The notes under the pieces: model-generated
Seen by the model: the letters and a program-made list of their open reading frames with translations, nothing else
What the model was told of the DNA's origin: nothing
Database searches by the model: none
Assembly (NCBI RefSeq): GCF_030690725.1
Contig: NZ_JAUYGD010000017.1
Location: forward strand, 1-32,286
Direction: 5' to 3'
Source: Pseudomonas sp.
Lineage (GTDB): Bacteria > Pseudomonadota > Gammaproteobacteria > Pseudomonadales > Pseudomonadaceae
Length of the DNA stretch: 32,286 nucleotides
Shown here: positions 17,601 through 23,207 of the stretch, in pieces
Numbering within the stretch: the first letter of the stretch is position 1
Layout: every line of letters begins with the position of its first letter
Program-made: the position numbers and the translations under genes

Positions 17601-19223
17601 ATCATGGGTTACTTGCGCCCACGGGCCTTTGAGGAAGATGCAGGCTTGAGGGCCATCATCTTCGAAGCCAATACGCGATCCCAGCTCAACGATGGGAGAG
17701 GTTGCCGAATCGCCATCGTTGTCGAAGATCTTCACGGTCACGCCGATCAAGCCTTCGCCAATAACCGCCATGCTGTCGTGGTTGTTACCGTCATCACCAT
17801 GGTCGACAGCAGCATACTGAGTGACAGAAACAGCGCCGGTGCTTGAGTTGATGCTGATCCGGAACACCACCAGGCCGCCATCGGCGATACCAAGGATGTC
17901 GCCTGCATCTGCACCATCACCGCCGACAAACGACAGCAAGATCGGGCCACCCGCCGTGGCGGTCAGACCCGAGTCAGCGCCGTCTTCCGACAAGGTCAGG
18001 GAGAAAGTTCTGGCCTCAAGATTCTCGCCATCGGCACCAGGGTCGACAGCCAGCGAGAAGATACTTTCCAAGTTAAAGCTGGCGTAGCCAATTACGCCGG
18101 TTTCGCTGCCTGAATAACTGGTTTCATCGTTATTCGACGCGTAGCCAGACTCATCTTTAGTCGAGCCACCCGTACCAACCGACTCGTCGACAACCAGCAG
18201 CCCACCCTGCTCAGAGATGTCAAAACGCAGAATGCTGGGGCCATCGTCATAAATTGCAATAGTGAGCGGAACAGTTGGCGACACATCGCCGTCACCGTCA
18301 ATCACACGTACAAAAAACGGGTCGAGCAGCTGATCATCAGCACCGACAGCATCGGGAATGGAGTGATTGAGCGTGTTGTCCGCCAGGGTGTAGGTCCAGT
18401 TACCCGCAGCATCAAACACCAACTGCCCATAAACACCCTGAACCACCCCACCGCCTTGCACGTTGATCCACACACCATCCTTGTCCAGCACCTGGATGGC
18501 AGAGATACCGTCGGGCGAATTGATGATCAATGAACCGGAGACATTTTCAGCGTTGCTGCCAGGGTTTGAGCCTGCCTGGCCATCAAGATTGGTTACCGCA
18601 TCAGGATTGAGGGCCGCTTCCTCAACGACGCCGGGGCCTGTAACAACAGACCCTTCCTGATCGAAGTAGATGATTTCAATGGTGGGCGAAGAATCCGGCG
18701 CCTCATCAGCAACCGCGGGCTCAGGATTGGGGAACTCTGGCCCGGTGTTCAGCCCTTCGGTTGGGAAACCAATTATCGGATCAAGCGCACCGCCGGTTTC
18801 ACCCAGCAGTACAAACGAGTGACCGCCACCGACACCGCCAGCTGCCCCGCCAGCACCTGGGCCCGCGGCGGTTGCCTCGCCTTCGAGCGTCGGGTCGACG
18901 CCGGCCTCAATTGCGGCCTGCAGTTTTTCAACATCAGTCAGATCGCCATCGCTCGGCGCTGCCGGAGGCGTTTCAGCTGTAGGCGCTTGTTGGTTGGAAC
19001 TGCCTGCGAGCATTTGCTCGGTGAGATTCAGGCTGCTGTCGCGGCCCAAGGTAAGTTGCTGCCCATTGCTCATGGCAACCGCAATAGATCCAGCGGCCCC
19101 AGTAACGATTTGTTCCCCCGCAAAAACTCGATCACCTTCACTGAGTGGCCGACGCGTTCCGTCGCCAGCTACTGCATAGACTTCGCCGATAACTTGGCTG
19201 ACGACACCAATCAAAGTAGCCAT
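8631..19223 (-). CDS. lapA: LapA-like giant RTX adhesin with two vWFA domains
   Basis: This 3530-residue surface adhesin is exported by type I secretion. Residues 1-135 form a LapA-type retention module (MATLIGVVSQVIGEVYAVAG) with TAAG at 118-121, matching the LapG cleavage site. A Gly-rich linker and an Ig/VCBS-like domain (about 195-330) follow. DUF5801/T1SS-143-type repeats run from about 333, including four 199-200-residue copies at 520-1317. A DUF4114-like island lies at about 1475-1624. vWFA domain 1 (about 1922-2110) has DFSGS, GQTDF and FISDG; vWFA domain 2 (about 2845-3060) has DISGS, GNTNY and FLSDG; both keep a complete metal site. RTX nonapeptides occupy about 3275-3426, and the C-terminal 100 residues are the secretion target. 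The start was chosen at ATG 19223 because GAGGA lies seven bases before it and the Lap N-terminus begins there. Family and export route are secure; exact orthology to lapA is inferred. Confidence 0.9.
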   Translation of the reverse strand: MATLIGVVSQVIGEVYAVAGDGTRRPLSEGDRVFAGEQIVTGAAGSIAVAMSNGQQLTLGRDSSLNLTEQMLAGSSNQQAPTAETPPAAPSDGDLTDVEKLQAAIEAGVDPTLEGEATAAGPGAGGAAGGVGGGHSFVLLGETGGALDPIIGFPTEGLNTGPEFPNPEPAVADEAPDSSPTIEIIYFDQEGSVVTGPGVVEEAALNPDAVTNLDGQAGSNPGSNAENVSGSLIINSPDGISAIQVLDKDGVWINVQGGGVVQGVYGQLVFDAAGNWTYTLADNTLNHSIPDAVGADDQLLDPFFVRVIDGDGDVSPTVPLTIAIYDDGPSILRFDISEQGGLLVVDESVGTGGSTKDESGYASNNDETSYSGSETGVIGYASFNLESIFSLAVDPGADGENLEARTFSLTLSEDGADSGLTATAGGPILLSFVGGDGADAGDILGIADGGLVVFRISINSSTGAVSVTQYAAVDHGDDGNNHDSMAVIGEGLIGVTVKIFDNDGDSATSPIVELGSRIGFEDDGPQACIFLKGPWAQVTHDESAGLQNFLTSWWKPGDWDNDVNFVSAFNGVADKGGDIDPTGFARSLTPIVSTFGSSYGSDFAGATTVLSLELTGEPGSDSGLKTTDGTQINLYIEGGLVVGRVASGDFAGQAAFAVAIGADGSISIAQYMSLEHPVGGSSYDEAVSLAGKIKAVVTVTDGDGDVAVDKVSIGHVIAFEDDGPVATIKSVHGVRVVHDESHGLQNATATPTPAEDANDNDINGISSLFNSVVNRGGDLSPKGYAQSNGPLVTTAGSSYGQDQEGATSQLSLAVVGGNGADSGLSTTAGFAIKLYVENSLVVGRIVGGPDAGKAAFAIAIGADGTVSVAQYVSLQHPIGGSSYDEAVSLAGKVQAVLTVTDGDGDVAVDKVNIGSSIRFEDDGPTAHINLKGPWADVTHDETAGLQNFWNTWALGDITDNDVAYLSVFDGVAYKGTDISPTGFAKSATPVVTTLGSSYGEDEEGATTQLSLIVKNGNGDDSGLRTTDGHSITLHLEGALIVGRIVGGADAGKAAFAIAIGADGSLSLAQYVSLEHPIGGSSYDEAVNLAGKIQAVVTVTDGDGDVAVDKVDIGSVIRFEDDGPTANISLVRNAGVTHDESAGLQNAVATPLIPGDANDNDVADLSALFAAVATPGTDLDPVGYAQSSGAVVSIAGSSTGQDGEGATTVLSLALQGSNGMDSGLKTTDGFTIRLHVEGELVVGRVDGGADNGKAAFAVAIGSDGTLSVAQYISLQHPDGSNADESLSLSGKIKAVLTVTDGDGDVAVDKVDIGHVIRFEDDAPTAGQVTAAVVLDDEGLPGGINGGLGDVAGAATSTSGNLAFNAGADGLKSIALSGPLSLGSEAVTSSWDAPSNTLTISSVRGALLTVVLTDPASGAYTINLLQPLMHPVSGTEDDITLNIGYTVTDGDNDSATGSLVVTIDDDTPTIQAGNIGVTSFVTFQGTDAGFSNSYGYYNKAPDGSPVDGKVIWANVHAQSVGDVADLSGLDPANTGFFIIPNGGANAGLTNGSVVTFEFVAGQWQAKLGGVPLVGADGANVLFSDASLNPGGSHLQDTGNAGNQNWEDKTLTSDYDYNDVSTNVTWGSSLQVDESDFSTDATANFSGVFNVQPGADGLQSLTYNLSVQGANSGLVDTETNQDVILSLNAGVIEGRTSVSNQLVFTLSVDATGTVTLDQIRAIVHPTGDPDEAKFLGAGHVSLNAVVTDGDGDQASASLDIGTVISFKDDGPSVLPNNMVQLDDDALANGIPGGVGDDADSINASGTLGHSFGADGAGSLQWLNTGAPTGFIYQVSGSSLLVKQGATTVLTVTLNQANGAYTVTQNAPIQHATADQENNQAFTLSYQVIDKDGDTATGSLSINVDDDTPQAQDDVATVQASQGKDFNVAFVLDFSGSIDNTELNTMLQAVRAAGQALFNGTTGDVTIKIVAFSGTATSYAAVTDYAAFSTLIGSLNPTETGTRPFNGQTDFTAAIQETMTAYVPIVGASNQVFFISDGNPNEQTGTGGNSLADATAAAWNTFVDTKGVNVTTIGIGNGINTDRLQDVDLDGVGAPILVANFNGLIDTLLGQIGALVSGNVLLGSDGVAGGGDDDAFGADGPGYIQSIVINNVTYVWNGTNTITPSSGPAIAGSQLSNITTAEGGKLSFNFSTGAWTYQAPAAAGDKTETFTYTIVDKDGDPSSANLTVYVVDSGPVIAKVDEDELSGGITDGDAVTAVATGSVTELVVGSAAGVQFSLSSNTAGLPAASSGGTGLVYSVSGDTLTAKAGAATVFTLQVQSNGDYTFTLSGPLDHPLANGDDDELLVLNFASILVASNGVNPVTLVGDFLVHIEDDIPTITAAQAAAGSLQVDETNLLLDATTNFSGAFNSAYGADGAGSLSYSLNVSAAGANSGLVDSATNQSILLYKEGANIVGKVGGAGGAVSFVVSVNSTTGVVTLDQQRALMHTPNDGPDQASSLASANLVQLVATITDKDGDAASATLNLGNAISFRDDAPSISAGQALAGSLQVDETNLAGNATASFSAAFTSVYGADGAGSLVYSLNVSAAGANSGLVDSATNQSILLYKEGANIVGKVGGAGGAVSFVVSVNSTTGVVTLDQQRALMHTPNDGPDQAISLSSANLVQLVATITDKDGDSASATLNLGNAISFKDDAPTAGSNPIALLDDDALPGGLAGGTGDDANAANTNGTLSFTYGADGAGSVQWLTTGNPSGFTYELSGSNLLVKQGATTVLTVTLNSATGAYSVTQNAPIMHEPGGAENNQAFTLNYSVTDKDGDQAIGSLNINVDDDSPVAKDIDRSGQANVGIKTNLMVVLDISGSMDDGSGVGSMTRLQAAKNALLELFEQYEALGAVKVTLVTFGSNATTNQVWVDIATAKSAVLALSSSGNTNYDAALINAINAFGQTGSSGGKLSGSDVQNVAYFLSDGAPNRPTGDSGIQTNAGSAGSDWPAAYGGNTGISEEQVWINFLTANNIRSYALGMGTGVTSSTLEPIAYNGGSSGGAINAIVVTDFGQLTQTLTSLAQASPLSGNLGDNGGGFGADGGYVRSLTLGATTYTYDKASNTVNGGSPLAGNTLNIALGNGSSLAVNMLTGSYLYTPPSTITTAIALSIGFTLMDNDGDSASANLSIAISGGNQPLVIRDDLVLSNVGTQSGSDVIDIPRWALLANDTGTNSSLLSVLSVASGSSGTSALNGDNVRFTENGGSNADGGTFSYTTSAGSANVVLDRSSAGSSTIDGTFRNEILLGRDGSNDTLNGGDGDDILIGLGGNDTLNGGNGNDILVGGAGNDTLNGGAGIDTASYIDATSAVTVNLGVATAQNTGGAGTDTLNSIENLIGSNFNDTLTGNNSANLLFGGAGNDTLIGNGGDDILIGGLGADSMTGGSGKDTYLWQKGGLGGGMDHITDFNVDTAGVNSDILDLSQLLSGVGTNPNVLQDYLDFAFLGTTTTISIRTVAAGPVEQQVMLDNVNLSTLYGSSDEATVIMNMLDDNALKTA
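8935..9400 (-). repeat. RTX nonapeptide repeat region of the adhesin
   Basis: This stretch encodes tandem GGxGxDxLx units. From residue 3292 there are five consecutive copies (GGDGDDILI, GLGGNDTLN, GGNGNDILV, GGAGNDTLN, GGAGIDTAS). From about residue 3372 there are up to six more, ending GGLGADSMT and GGSGKDTYL. Such units bind Ca2+ and fold as a beta-roll outside the cell after type I export. Confidence 0.9.
10044..10691 (-). other. vWFA domain 2 of the adhesin
   Basis: Residues about 2845-3060 begin LMVVLDISGSMDD. The metal-ion site is complete: DISGS, the threonine of GNTNYDAAL, and the aspartate of YFLSDGAPN. In LapA-type adhesins this domain lies near the C-terminus and contributes to surface attachment. 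Confidence 0.85.
11169..12122 (-). repeat. Tandem pair of 477-bp repeats in the adhesin
   Basis: Two 159-residue units (11646-12122 and 11169-11645) each carry SLQVDETNL, GADGAGSL and ANSGLVDSATNQSILLYKEG. Within them, 11359-11456 and 11836-11933 match at 96 of 98 bases by eye, at an offset of exactly 477. Flanking parts are more diverged. The pattern suggests recent duplication or gene conversion. Confidence 0.9.
12894..13460 (-). other. vWFA domain 1 of the adhesin
   Basis: Residues about 1922-2110 begin FNVAFVLDFSGSIDN; the first aspartate is residue 1929. The metal site comprises DFSGS, the threonine of NGQTDFTAAI and the aspartate of FFISDGNPN. The domain is flanked by the same kinds of repeat domains as vWFA 2, which points to block duplication. 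Confidence 0.85.
14350..14800 (-). other. Non-repeat DUF4114-like island in the adhesin
   Basis: Residues about 1475-1624 differ from all neighbouring repeats. They are rich in Gly, Asn and aromatic residues and end in TSDYDYNDVSTNVTW, close to the DYND(V) signature at the end of DUF4114 domains found in extracellular Ca-dependent proteins. This is my pattern match, not a search result. It occurs once. Confidence 0.5.
15276..17666 (-). repeat. Four tandem ~600-bp repeats in the adhesin
   Basis: Units run 17070-17666, 16470-17069, 15873-16469 and 15276-15872, with lengths 597, 600, 597 and 597 bp. Each starts FEDDGP and contains VTHDE(S/T)AGLQN or a variant (RVVHDESHGLQN in unit 2), GS(S/T)xGxDxxGATxxLSL, DSGLxTT(D/A)G, (V/I)VGR and LxxKI or LAGKV with AV(L/V)TVTDGDGDVAVDKV. 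These are Ca-binding-type extender domains of the DUF5801/T1SS-143 kind. Confidence 0.92.
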
Positions 19224-19660
19224 GATTCCATCCTCACTACAACTGCCGACCACCGCCGACACGTATGCCAAAAAAGGTCGAAATACCCTTCAAGGAGAGA
19301 ACAAAACCACTGGCTGATTACAACGACGTCACACTCAAAAACAAAAACGACAAAAAACTGTCACCCTGACCCACGTCGCCCACCACACCAGCAAGATCCC
19401 GCCCCGATTGCATCTGACCATCTGTTTTAGCCGCGCACGCCACCTAAGAGCACGAAATGCACGGCTTCTGGATGAAAACAATGTGCTGCTTTTCGCAGAC
19501 TGCATAAGATTTTTTTCTTATAGGCCTTGTAACAATTTTTTCTTAGCTACGCTTAAAACTGTTCTTAGCTGTGATGTTACAGGCTGAGAGTAATCCACAA
19601 GACAGATAAGCCATTTTTTTGGCGACGGGATTTAGAAAATCTTATAAGGAGAGTTACCAG
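19224..19660. promoter_or_regulatory. Divergent control region between lapA and lapEBC
   Basis: These 437 bases separate the adhesin from its exporter operon and contain no supported gene. The half next to lapE is A+T-rich. TTTTTTCTTA occurs at 19511-19520 and 19536-19545, and TTCTTAGCT occurs at 19540-19548 and 19562-19570, giving phased direct repeats 25 and 22 bases apart. The half next to lapA is rich in A runs around 19333-19360. TTGTAA at 19527-19532 could be a -35 element for lapE, but no good -10 is placed. A regulator such as FleQ controls lap genes in other pseudomonads; I cannot assign these sites to it. Confidence 0.5.
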
Positions 19661-21016
19661 ATGCGCGCACTCAACCCTTTATGGAGCAGTATCGTGCTGG
19701 CAGCGGTCTGTACCCAGGCACAAGGCATCACCTTGTCGGAGGCGATCCAGAGCACCCTGGACAACCACCCGGAGGTTCATGCGGGGGCCAACAGCCGCCT
19801 TTCATCGGATGAAGAAGTCAAGATTGCTAAAGGCGGTTATCTGCCAACCGTCGACCTGCTGGTGGGCTACGGGCGCGAAAGCACCGACAGCCCCAGCACC
19901 CGGGCACTCGGCAACCATAATAAGGAAACGCTGAACTACGGCACCTCTGAGCTGCGCCTGCGGCAGATGATCTTTGATGGCTTTAATACGCCCAACGAAG
20001 TGGCGCGTACCAAAGCCGTGGTGAATTCCCGTGCCTATCGTTTGCTCGGCACCTCGGAAAGCCTGGCCTTGCGTACCGTCGAAGTGTACTTGGACCTGTT
20101 GATGCGCCGCGAAATGGTCGAGCTTGCACGCAACAACCTGCAGGCCCACCAACGCATCAATGATCAGATCAGCCTGCGCAGCCAACAAGGCGTTGGCAGC
20201 ACGGCAGACCTTGACCAATCCGAAGCGCGTTTGGCCCTGGCCGAGAACAACCTCTATACCGAGCAAGTAAACCTGGCCGATGCCGAAGCCAACTTCTTCA
20301 GTGCCGTTGGGCGTATGCCCGACGAACTGGATTCCCCGGCCTCACTGAAAGGTTCATTGCCAGAAAGCCTCAATGAAGCCCGTCAAGCGGTCATAGACAA
20401 CAACCCCTTCCTGAAATCCGCACAGTCCGATGTGCAAGCGGCCGAGAAACAATACGAAGTCGCTAAATCAACCTTCTATCCGCGCGTGGACCTTGAGCTG
20501 GCCACCAATGCCGACAACAACACCCAGGGCGACGAAGGCCACAACAACGGTTGGCGTGCGGCCGTGGTGATGAACTACAACCTGTTCAACGGCATGCGTG
20601 ACAAGGCGCGCCTGCAATCGACTGCCCACCAGATCAATGAGTCGATGGACATCCGCAACAATGCCCTGCGCGTCCTCAACGAAAACCTCTCCCTGGCCTG
20701 GAACGCCATGGAAAACGCCCGACTGCAAACCCCCAAAGCCCGTGACTACGCCGACTACACCGCACGGGTTCGCGAAGCCTATCAACAGCAATTCAGCCTG
20801 GGCCAACGCACCCTGCTCGACCTGCTGGACAGTGAAAACGAACTCTTTACCGCCAACCGGCGTTACAGCGAAGTGCGCTTTAGCGAAGAGTTTTCGATGT
20901 ACCGGGTAACCGCAGCGATGGGTGACTTGTTGCGTCAGCAGCAAGTGGTAGTACCGGCAGAAGCTGTAGCCCTCACTGAAGTGAAGAGCGAGGCCCGTCT
21001 GCCGGCAATGAAATAG
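19661..21016 (+). CDS. lapE: TolC-family outer-membrane component of the adhesin exporter
   Basis: The product is 451 residues. MRALNPLWSSIVLAAVCTQAQG is a signal peptide, after which ITLSEAIQSTLDNHPEV opens the first TolC repeat. Long amphipathic helices rich in N, Q, E and A follow, and the second repeat ends in GQRTLLDLLDSENELFTANRRY, a hallmark of T1SS TolC homologues. It would form the trimeric outer-membrane duct for the giant adhesin. The ATG at 19661 is preceded by AAGGAG (19646-19651) at nine bases; an upstream TTG frame has no such support. It is first in an operon with lapB and lapC, with a 23-base gap to lapB. The lap name rests on the neighbouring LapA-like adhesin; as a family it is certain. 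Confidence 0.93.
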   Translation: MRALNPLWSSIVLAAVCTQAQGITLSEAIQSTLDNHPEVHAGANSRLSSDEEVKIAKGGYLPTVDLLVGYGRESTDSPSTRALGNHNKETLNYGTSELRLRQMIFDGFNTPNEVARTKAVVNSRAYRLLGTSESLALRTVEVYLDLLMRREMVELARNNLQAHQRINDQISLRSQQGVGSTADLDQSEARLALAENNLYTEQVNLADAEANFFSAVGRMPDELDSPASLKGSLPESLNEARQAVIDNNPFLKSAQSDVQAAEKQYEVAKSTFYPRVDLELATNADNNTQGDEGHNNGWRAAVVMNYNLFNGMRDKARLQSTAHQINESMDIRNNALRVLNENLSLAWNAMENARLQTPKARDYADYTARVREAYQQQFSLGQRTLLDLLDSENELFTANRRYSEVRFSEEFSMYRVTAAMGDLLRQQQVVVPAEAVALTEVKSEARLPAMK

Positions 21017-21039
21017 AACCGGCATAAGGAGTAGTAACC

Positions 21040-23199
21040 TTGACCACCATGGAGCGGCCGGGGTCATCCAGCGATCCGCGTCTTAATCATGACGACCCGC
21101 TGCTTGATGGCTTGTTGATTCTTTGCAAACTCCACGGCTGCTCAGCCAGCCGTGGCAGCCTGAGTGCAGGCCTGCCGTTGCCAGAGCAGCGCCTGACTCC
21201 TGAGTTGCTACCCCGCGCTGCGGCGCGGGCGGGTTTGCAAGGGCGTTTGCTGCAACGCGACCTGGCCAGCATCTCAACCCTCAACCTGCCCGTGCTGCTG
21301 CTGTTGAAAAACGGCCGCAGCGCAGTGTTGCGTCAATGGGGCCCGAAGAACCAGGCGCAGATACTGCCCTGCGAAGCCGACGGCGGCGAGCAATGGGTCA
21401 GCCGTGAACAACTGGCCAGCGAGTACAGCGGCCAAGCCTTCTTTGCCCGCCCACGGCATGAACTGGAGGAAGCACGCTCACCGCTCGTACCGCGCATCGA
21501 AGCCTGGTTTCGCGACACCCTGAAGCTGTCGCGCTGGCTATACACCGATGCCATTCTCGCCAGCCTGCTGATCAACCTGCTCGGCCTGATGGTGCCGCTG
21601 TTTGTTATGCAGACCTATGACCGCGTCGTGCCCAACCAGGCCACGTCGACACTCTGGGTACTGGCCATTGGGTTGTTTATCGGCATGGGCTTTGAACTGT
21701 TGCTGAAAATCCTGCGCTCGCACCTGCTCGATACCGCCGGCAAGAAAACCGATGTGGTGCTGTCGGCCACCTTATTCGAACGCATCACGGGCATGTCGAT
21801 GAGCGCCCGTCCGGCCACCATCGGCGGCTTTGCCCAGAGCATCCATGATTTTCAGGGCCTGCGTGAATTTCTCACGGCCGTCACCCTCACCAGTCTGATT
21901 GACCTGCCTTTCTCGTTTCTGATGATTACCGTGATCTGGCTGATCGGCGGCTGGCTGGTGGTCATCCCTTTGCTGGCGTTTCCGATCACCGCGCTGTTCG
22001 CCTTTATCATCCAGGCGCGTCTGCGCGATACGGTGGAAAAAAGCCTGCAACTGGCCTCGCAACGCCAAGCACTGTTAATCGAAACCCTCGGCGGCCTGGA
22101 AACCCTGAAGGCCTGCAGCGCAGAAAGTGAACGCCAACATCAGTGGGAAAAAACCCACGGCGCCCTCACCCGCCTGGATATCCATGCCCGCTCACTGGCG
22201 GCAATTGCCACCAATGGCACGTTGTTTCTGCAGCAGTTCGCCGGCATGGCCACCATAGTCGCGGGGGTCTACATCATCATCGCTGGCCAGCTCAGCGTCG
22301 GCGCGCTGGTGGCCTGCTACATGCTGGGCAGCCGCATTCTCGCGCCACTGGGGCAGATTGCCGGGCTGATCACCCGCTACCAGCAAGCGCGCCTGACCAT
22401 GACCAGCACCGACGCGTTAATGGCCCTGCCGCAGGAGCGTCAGGCCAAACAACGCCCACTGGACCGCACCCAACTGCATGGCGCATTAGATGTGCGCGAC
22501 GTCACCTTCAGCTATCCAGGGCAAAGTACCCCCGCGCTTGCAGGGGTCAGCCTGCGTCTTACAGCGGGTGAACGTATCGGCATCATCGGCCGCAGCGGCT
22601 CAGGCAAGAGCACCTTGGCGCGCTTGGTGATGGCCTTCTACAGCCCTGGTAAAGGGCAAATCCTGCTGGACAACCTCGACCTGCGTCAGCTGGATGTGGC
22701 TGATTTGCGCCATCAGATCGGTTACGTCGCCCACGACCTGCCGCTACTGGCCGGCAGCCTGCGCGACAACCTGACCTTGGGCGCACGCTATGTCAGTGAT
22801 GCACGCATGCTCGAAGTGGCCGAACTGACAGGCGTAGTCGACCTGGCTCGGCAACACCCGCAAGGTTTCGACCGCCCCGTGGGCGAGCGCGGCCAGCTAC
22901 TTTCAGGCGGTCAGCGGCAAGCCGTGTTGCTGGCTCGCGCCCTGTTACTCGATCCACCCATTCTGCTGCTGGATGAGCCCACCAGCGCGATGGACAACAC
23001 CAGCGAGGAAATCCTGCGCAACCGCCTGCAAATCTGGGCCCAGGGTAAAACCATGCTACTGATCACCCACCGCGCCTCAATGCTCAGCTTGGTAGACCGT
23101 CTGGTGGTGCTGGATAACGGCCATATTGTTGCGGACGGCCCGAAAGAAGCAGTGATTGAAGCGCTACGCAAAGGTCGAGTTGGCCCTGCTGCGGTATAG
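21040..23199 (+). CDS. lapB: Type I secretion ABC transporter (permease/ATPase)
   Basis: This 719-residue inner-membrane half-transporter powers export. Residues 1-150 resemble a C39 peptidase-like domain, but the canonical catalytic Cys motif (QxxxxDCG) is absent and the equivalent stretch reads LDGLLILCKLHGCSAS; this fits the non-cleaving C39-like domain of RTX exporters. Membrane helices run from about 165 to 440, starting YTDAILASLLINLLGLMVPL. The ATPase has Walker A GRSGSGKST near 515, signature LSGGQRQA near 620, Walker B ILLLDEPTSAMD near 642 and an H-loop (LLITHRAS). The TTG start at 21040 is favoured because AAGGAG (21026-21031) sits eight bases ahead, while the ATG at 21049 is 17 bases away. 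The gene lies between lapE and lapC in one operon. Confidence 0.93.
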   Translation: MTTMERPGSSSDPRLNHDDPLLDGLLILCKLHGCSASRGSLSAGLPLPEQRLTPELLPRAAARAGLQGRLLQRDLASISTLNLPVLLLLKNGRSAVLRQWGPKNQAQILPCEADGGEQWVSREQLASEYSGQAFFARPRHELEEARSPLVPRIEAWFRDTLKLSRWLYTDAILASLLINLLGLMVPLFVMQTYDRVVPNQATSTLWVLAIGLFIGMGFELLLKILRSHLLDTAGKKTDVVLSATLFERITGMSMSARPATIGGFAQSIHDFQGLREFLTAVTLTSLIDLPFSFLMITVIWLIGGWLVVIPLLAFPITALFAFIIQARLRDTVEKSLQLASQRQALLIETLGGLETLKACSAESERQHQWEKTHGALTRLDIHARSLAAIATNGTLFLQQFAGMATIVAGVYIIIAGQLSVGALVACYMLGSRILAPLGQIAGLITRYQQARLTMTSTDALMALPQERQAKQRPLDRTQLHGALDVRDVTFSYPGQSTPALAGVSLRLTAGERIGIIGRSGSGKSTLARLVMAFYSPGKGQILLDNLDLRQLDVADLRHQIGYVAHDLPLLAGSLRDNLTLGARYVSDARMLEVAELTGVVDLARQHPQGFDRPVGERGQLLSGGQRQAVLLARALLLDPPILLLDEPTSAMDNTSEEILRNRLQIWAQGKTMLLITHRASMLSLVDRLVVLDNGHIVADGPKEAVIEALRKGRVGPAAV

Positions 23200-23207
23200 G
23201 AACGGTC

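Noticed and set aside
19224..19271. 16-residue N-terminal extension of the adhesin
   Set aside because: The Lap retention module starts at MATLIGVVSQ, which has a proper Shine-Dalgarno; the extension has none.
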